A stretch of 64,000 nucleotides of DNA from Rhizobium sp. P40RR-XXII (GTDB lineage Bacteria > Pseudomonadota > Alphaproteobacteria > Rhizobiales > Rhizobiaceae): NCBI RefSeq assembly GCF_012641405.1, contig NZ_JABAII010000014.1, positions 115,394-179,393 of the forward strand, written 5' to 3'. This document shows positions 60,501 through 64,000 of this stretch, one piece after another. The notes beneath the pieces are model-generated. The model was given only the letters and a program-made list of their open reading frames with translations, was not told the origin of the DNA and ran no database searches. Both the position numbers and the translations under genes were made by a program. Numbering within the stretch: position 1 is the first letter of the stretch; each line of letters opens with the position of its first letter.

Positions 60501-62573
60501 ATGAATATCGGTTTTGCCCCATTCCTCCCCTGGCCCATCCTGGCCGCTCTGGCAGTGCTGACGCTCGCCATCGCGGCGCTTGCGATCTTCAGGCGCCTGC
60601 GCGGCGGCTGGATCCGTGCTCTGGCGGGCATCGCTCTCTTGGCCGCGCTCGCCAATCCCGTGCTGATGCAGGAGGATCGCGAGCAACTGACGACCATCGT
60701 CCCCATCGTGGTCGACCGCAGTCTCAGCCAGCAGACGCCGGAACGCTCCAAGATGACCGATGACGCCCTGGCTATGCTCAAGGACCGGCTGGCGCAATTC
60801 CCTCGCATGGAACCACGCATCGTCGAGGTGCGCGATCCGGCGGAAGCAGAATCGCCGTCGACGCGGCTTTTCTCGGCACTCTCCTCGGCGATCGCGGACG
60901 TGCCGCCCGCCCGCATCGGCGGCGCCATCTTCCTGACCGACGGCCAGATCCACGATATTCCCGGCGTCAACCAGCAACTCGGCTTCGACGCACCCATCCA
61001 CGGGCTGATCACAGGCAAGCCGGACGAATTCGATCGCCGCATCGAAATCGTGCGCGCGCCTCGGTTCGGTATCGTCAATGACGAGCAACAGCTCGTCTTT
61101 CGTGTCGTTGACGATGGCAAGAGCCCAGGCGTCACGGCAGCAGTCACGGTCAAGATGAACGGCGACGAAATCGCCACGCTGCAGGCAACGCCCGGCCAGG
61201 ACACGCCCTTCAGCTTCAAGGTGCCCCGCGCCGGCAACAATGTCCTCGAATTCGCCGTCGCCGAGGTGCCCGGCGAGGTCACGGCCATCAACAATCGCAC
61301 CGTCCAGCTGATCGAAGGCATCCGCCAGAACATGCGCGTTCTGCTCGTCTCGGGCGAGCCGCATGCCGGCGAGCGTGCCTGGCGCAACCTTCTGAAATCG
61401 GACGCCTCGGTCGATCTCGTGCACTTCACCATCCTGCGTCCGCCGGACAAGCAGGACGGCACGCCGATCAACGAATTGTCGCTGATCGCCTTCCCGACGC
61501 GCGAGCTTTTTGTCGACAAGATCAATTCTTTCGATCTGATCATTTTCGATCGCTACCAGGACCGTCAGAACGTCCTGCCGACGATCTATTATGATTACAT
61601 GGCGCAATATGTCGAAAACGGCGGCGCCCTCCTCGTGGCCGCCGGTCCGGAACATGCCGGCGGCAGTTCGATCGCGCTGACGCCGCTTGCCTCCGTGCTG
61701 CCGGCCGAGCCGACGGGCCAGATGATCGAGAAGGCCTTCTATCCGCGTCTGTCGGATCAGGGCCGGAAACATCCCGTGACACGCGGCCTGGATGGATCCG
61801 ATACCGAGCCGCCGCATTGGGGCCGCTGGTTCCGCAGCGTCGATGTCGAACGGCCGCAGGGGCAGACCGTGATGGTCGGCGCGAATAACAGTCCCTTGCT
61901 GGTGCTGAACCGCGTCAGTCAGGGCCGTGTCGCCATGCTGCTTTCCGACGAAGGCTGGCTCTGGGCGCGCGGCTTCGAAGGCGGCGGCCCGCACGTGTCG
62001 CTCTATCGCCGCATTGCCCACTGGCTGCTGAAGGAGCCGGCGCTGGAGGAAGAAGCACTGACGGCGAACGCCGCCGGCCGCACGCTGCAGGTGACGCGCC
62101 AGACCATCGGCGACGATCCTGGCCCCGCCACGATCAAATCACCATCCGGCAAGAGCGAGACCCTGCCGCTGAAGCGGACGCAACCCGGTCTCTATCAGGC
62201 CGAAAAACATATGGATGAGATCGGGCTCTATCAGATCGCCAATGGCAATCTGTCGACGCTCGTTCATATCGGTGCCATCGATGCCCCGGAATTCAAGGCG
62301 ATGATCTCGACCACCGAGACGCTGCAGCCGCTGGCGCAAAAGACCAAGGGGCTTGTCACCCGGGTCGCCGGCGCCAATGGCAGCGTGACGGTACCGCAGG
62401 TCCTGCCGGTGCGCGGCACCGTTCGCGTCGCCGACAACCAGCGGCTGACCATCCGCATGACCGACGAAACCGTGCTAAAGGGTATCAATACCCTGCCCTT
62501 GTTTGCGGGCTTTGCCGGTCTTGCCGCCCTCCTCTTTGCCTTCTCCGCCACATGGTGGCGCGAAGGACGGTGA
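60501..62573 (+). CDS. Membrane VWA/GATase-like protein
   Basis: 690 aa. Two N-terminal helices (residues 12–30, 36–53), then a VWA-like domain with MIDAS DRSLSQ and a second site in IFLTDGQIHD. A beta-sandwich region follows (195–305). A class-I-GATase-like segment (about 315–520) contains GGALLVAAGPEH without the full catalytic triad that I could recognise. C-terminal helix about 667–685. One base after the preceding stop. Catalytic role doubtful; probably a structural partner in the MoxR system. Confidence 0.82.
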   Translation: MNIGFAPFLPWPILAALAVLTLAIAALAIFRRLRGGWIRALAGIALLAALANPVLMQEDREQLTTIVPIVVDRSLSQQTPERSKMTDDALAMLKDRLAQFPRMEPRIVEVRDPAEAESPSTRLFSALSSAIADVPPARIGGAIFLTDGQIHDIPGVNQQLGFDAPIHGLITGKPDEFDRRIEIVRAPRFGIVNDEQQLVFRVVDDGKSPGVTAAVTVKMNGDEIATLQATPGQDTPFSFKVPRAGNNVLEFAVAEVPGEVTAINNRTVQLIEGIRQNMRVLLVSGEPHAGERAWRNLLKSDASVDLVHFTILRPPDKQDGTPINELSLIAFPTRELFVDKINSFDLIIFDRYQDRQNVLPTIYYDYMAQYVENGGALLVAAGPEHAGGSSIALTPLASVLPAEPTGQMIEKAFYPRLSDQGRKHPVTRGLDGSDTEPPHWGRWFRSVDVERPQGQTVMVGANNSPLLVLNRVSQGRVAMLLSDEGWLWARGFEGGGPHVSLYRRIAHWLLKEPALEEEALTANAAGRTLQVTRQTIGDDPGPATIKSPSGKSETLPLKRTQPGLYQAEKHMDEIGLYQIANGNLSTLVHIGAIDAPEFKAMISTTETLQPLAQKTKGLVTRVAGANGSVTVPQVLPVRGTVRVADNQRLTIRMTDETVLKGINTLPLFAGFAGLAALLFAFSATWWREGR

Positions 62574-62578
62574 CCGTG

Positions 62579-63001
62579 ATGAACATTGATGTGACCGATA
62601 CCCCCAGCGAAAGCGAACTCGCGGTCATCAGCGAGGGATTGACGGCCTTCAATGCCGCCGATGTCGGCCCCTCCGAACGTCGTCCCCTTGCGGCTCTGAT
62701 TCGCGATGAGACCGGCAAAACCATCGGCGGGATTTCCGGCTACACCGCCTGGGGATGGTTGTTCACGGGATGGCTCTTCGTGCCGGAAAGCCTGCGCGGC
62801 CAGGGCATGGCGGGAAAGCTGCTGGATGCGGCCGAAGCTGAAGCGAGCGCGCGCGGCTGCTTCGGAGCGTGGATCGATACGTTCAATCCGCAGGCACTGC
62901 GCGCCTACCAACGGCAAGGCTATGCGGTCTTCGGTGAATTGCCGGATTTCCCCGCTGGCAGAAGCCGCTTCTTCCTGCAGAAGAAACTATCGCCCCGCTG
63001 A
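62579..63001 (+). CDS. GNAT family N-acetyltransferase
   Basis: 140 aa. Acetyl-CoA motif FVPESLRGQGMAGKLLDAAE and the C-terminal FNPQALRAYQRQGYAVFGEL (motif B) are clear. ATG 62579 is 6 bp after the previous stop, so it may be the last gene of the moxR operon, though its function looks unrelated. Substrate unknown. Confidence 0.87.
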   Translation: MNIDVTDTPSESELAVISEGLTAFNAADVGPSERRPLAALIRDETGKTIGGISGYTAWGWLFTGWLFVPESLRGQGMAGKLLDAAEAEASARGCFGAWIDTFNPQALRAYQRQGYAVFGELPDFPAGRSRFFLQKKLSPR

Positions 63002-63024
63002 AGAACAGCGGGACGATAGTTTTC
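62984..63024. terminator. Bidirectional terminator between the two GNAT genes
   Basis: CTATCG-C-CCCGCTG … CAGCGGG-A-CGATAG hairpin followed by TTTT, overlapping the left gene's end. Confidence 0.8.
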
Positions 63025-63041
63025 GTTTTCAACGCAAAGAC

Positions 63042-63614
63042 TTAAACGGCGATCGCAGTCAATTGCATGTCGTCTTCCTCGTCCTCTTCTTCCGTCGTAA
63101 CGGCCGGAACCGAATCGTCGCGCCACGCGATCGAGCCTTGCAGCCGCGCATGCGTATCGGCGGCGATGGGCACGACCAGCACCCGGTTCGGATCGACGGG
63201 ACCGGGGAAAGTCAGCGTGTTATAGGCGACCTTCTCGAAACCGAGCGGGCCATAGTAAGGCGGATCGCCGACGAGGATGACGGCTTCCGAGCCCTGGCGT
63301 TTGGCGGCCTCGACGGCGATGCGCACGAGTTCGCGGCCAATGCCCTTGTTCTTGTGGGAGGGGCGTACGGCGAGCGGGCCGAGCAGATGGCCCTTGACCG
63401 ATCCGGCTAGTACCGCCGTCATCCGCACCGAGGCGATCGTCTCGCCATCGTCGGCGCAAATGAACGACAGCGACCGGTCATGCGGCCCCTGTTCGCGAAT
63501 GCGTGCGGCAGCCCGCGTAAACCGGCCGGGACCGAATGCTTCTTCGTTGATGAGTTCGATGACAGCGTCGTGCGACGCATCCTCAGTGAGGTAGACCAGA
63601 TCGTGCTTGTACAT
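63042..63614 (-). CDS. GNAT N-acetyltransferase (YhbS-like)
   Basis: 190 aa. Acetyl-CoA site LAVRPSHKNKGIGRELVRIAV, then the YhbS-type ILVGDPPYYGPLGFEKV. A highly acidic C-terminal tail (TTEEEDEEDDM) is unusual for this family. Substrate unknown. Confidence 0.85.
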   Translation of the reverse strand: MYKHDLVYLTEDASHDAVIELINEEAFGPGRFTRAAARIREQGPHDRSLSFICADDGETIASVRMTAVLAGSVKGHLLGPLAVRPSHKNKGIGRELVRIAVEAAKRQGSEAVILVGDPPYYGPLGFEKVAYNTLTFPGPVDPNRVLVVPIAADTHARLQGSIAWRDDSVPAVTTEEEDEEDDMQLTAIAV

Positions 63615-63857
63615 TAGACCAGTGAAACCAGATAGACGGACGATATTGTTCTCGAAGGCGCTCGTGGAGCGTTCGGGATCATCGGCGTCGTCGCAGGCTT
63701 CTGGTGACTTTCATGACAAGGGGTCCTTAGAGTGTGGAAAGCCGGATAGCAGGAAATATTCGGCGCGTCCAATGCAAAATGCATGATGCCGTTTATTGAT
63801 GCGAGATCGTGTCGGCATCCTCGCTCCCTGCGCGTAAGCCCTAGGAAGTGTGGACAG

Positions 63858-64000
63858 TTATCTGATCCATAGAACGATTGCTGCGATAGTGACGACTGCG
63901 AGGTAGTTTTCGGCGGTTTTTTCGAAGCGCGTAGCGACCCTGCGGAACTGCTTGAGTCTGGAGAAGCAGCACTCGATCAGGTGGCGCTGGGCGTAGAGAT
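63858..64000 (-). mobile_element. IS5-family transposase, C-terminal end (5' part outside the window)
   Basis: 47 codons from the right edge to TAA (63858–63860). The Y(2)R(3)E(6)K signature is complete: YAQRHLIECCFSRLK, with E the last catalytic acid, followed by FRRVATRFEKTAENYL and a hydrophobic C-terminus AAIVLWIR. Terminal inverted repeat not identified. The element continues beyond base 64000. Confidence 0.9.

Noticed and set aside
1..64000. tRNA genes, CRISPR arrays, prophage or integrase genes
   Set aside because: No cloverleaf with T-loop consensus, no regularly spaced repeats and no integrase motif noticed by eye; a tRNAscan and profile search would be decisive.

Overview
The window is a 64 kb piece of a GC-rich alphaproteobacterial chromosome. 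Family content and gene order point to Rhizobiaceae, most likely Rhizobium or a close relative: BA14K and DUF1236 proteins, a petP/petR-like regulator pair, a petABC–ABC exporter–trmL–hemF neighbourhood, RIME-like intergenic palindromes and a ClpS adaptor. I saw no rRNA, tRNA, CRISPR array or phage genes.

Left part (1–25.2 kb): end of a ChaA-type Ca2+/H+ antiporter, aspartate aminotransferase, a PQQ-type sugar dehydrogenase, a DMT permease, a cold-shock protein, small secreted proteins (BA14K, SH3b/DUF1236), a MarR–response regulator–histidine kinase set, then csaA, proC, ybjN-like and ubiK. Next come the envelope and maturation genes lgt–midA–pgeF, a metal-ligand-less M24-fold protein, prs, an MFS permease and two tandem paralogous periplasmic proteins of unknown function.

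Middle part (25.5–45.7 kb): rplY and pth are separated by a c-di-GMP GGDEF/EAL protein plus a periplasmic solute-binding protein. Then follow a GNAT enzyme, a frameshifted clpS, ychF, two MaoC dehydratases, apt, the cytochrome bc1 operon petABC, an EEP-family hydrolase, two paralogous ABC exporters, trmL and an alpha/beta-hydrolase-like gene.

Accessory cassette (45.7–50.9 kb): five leftward genes (SDR, CMD/AhpD-like, flavin amine oxidase-like, second SDR, bicupin) are read away from a divergent tetR, with two matching palindromic operators between them. The block sits between two direct copies of a 132 bp unit made of the 3' end of the left gene, the intergenic spacer and the 3' end of the right gene. 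It therefore looks inserted with duplication of its target. The two SDRs have opposite catalytic substitutions (Tyr to Leu in one, Lys to Asn in the other). I regard this cassette as the best candidate for an undescribed system.

Right part (50.9–64 kb): hemF, small conserved genes, a coupled DUF1285–Nudix–cca operon, and a divergent MoxR–DUF58–(VWA/DUF4159)–(VWA/GATase-like) membrane operon. Two GNAT genes and the C-terminal end of an IS5-type transposase running off the window follow.
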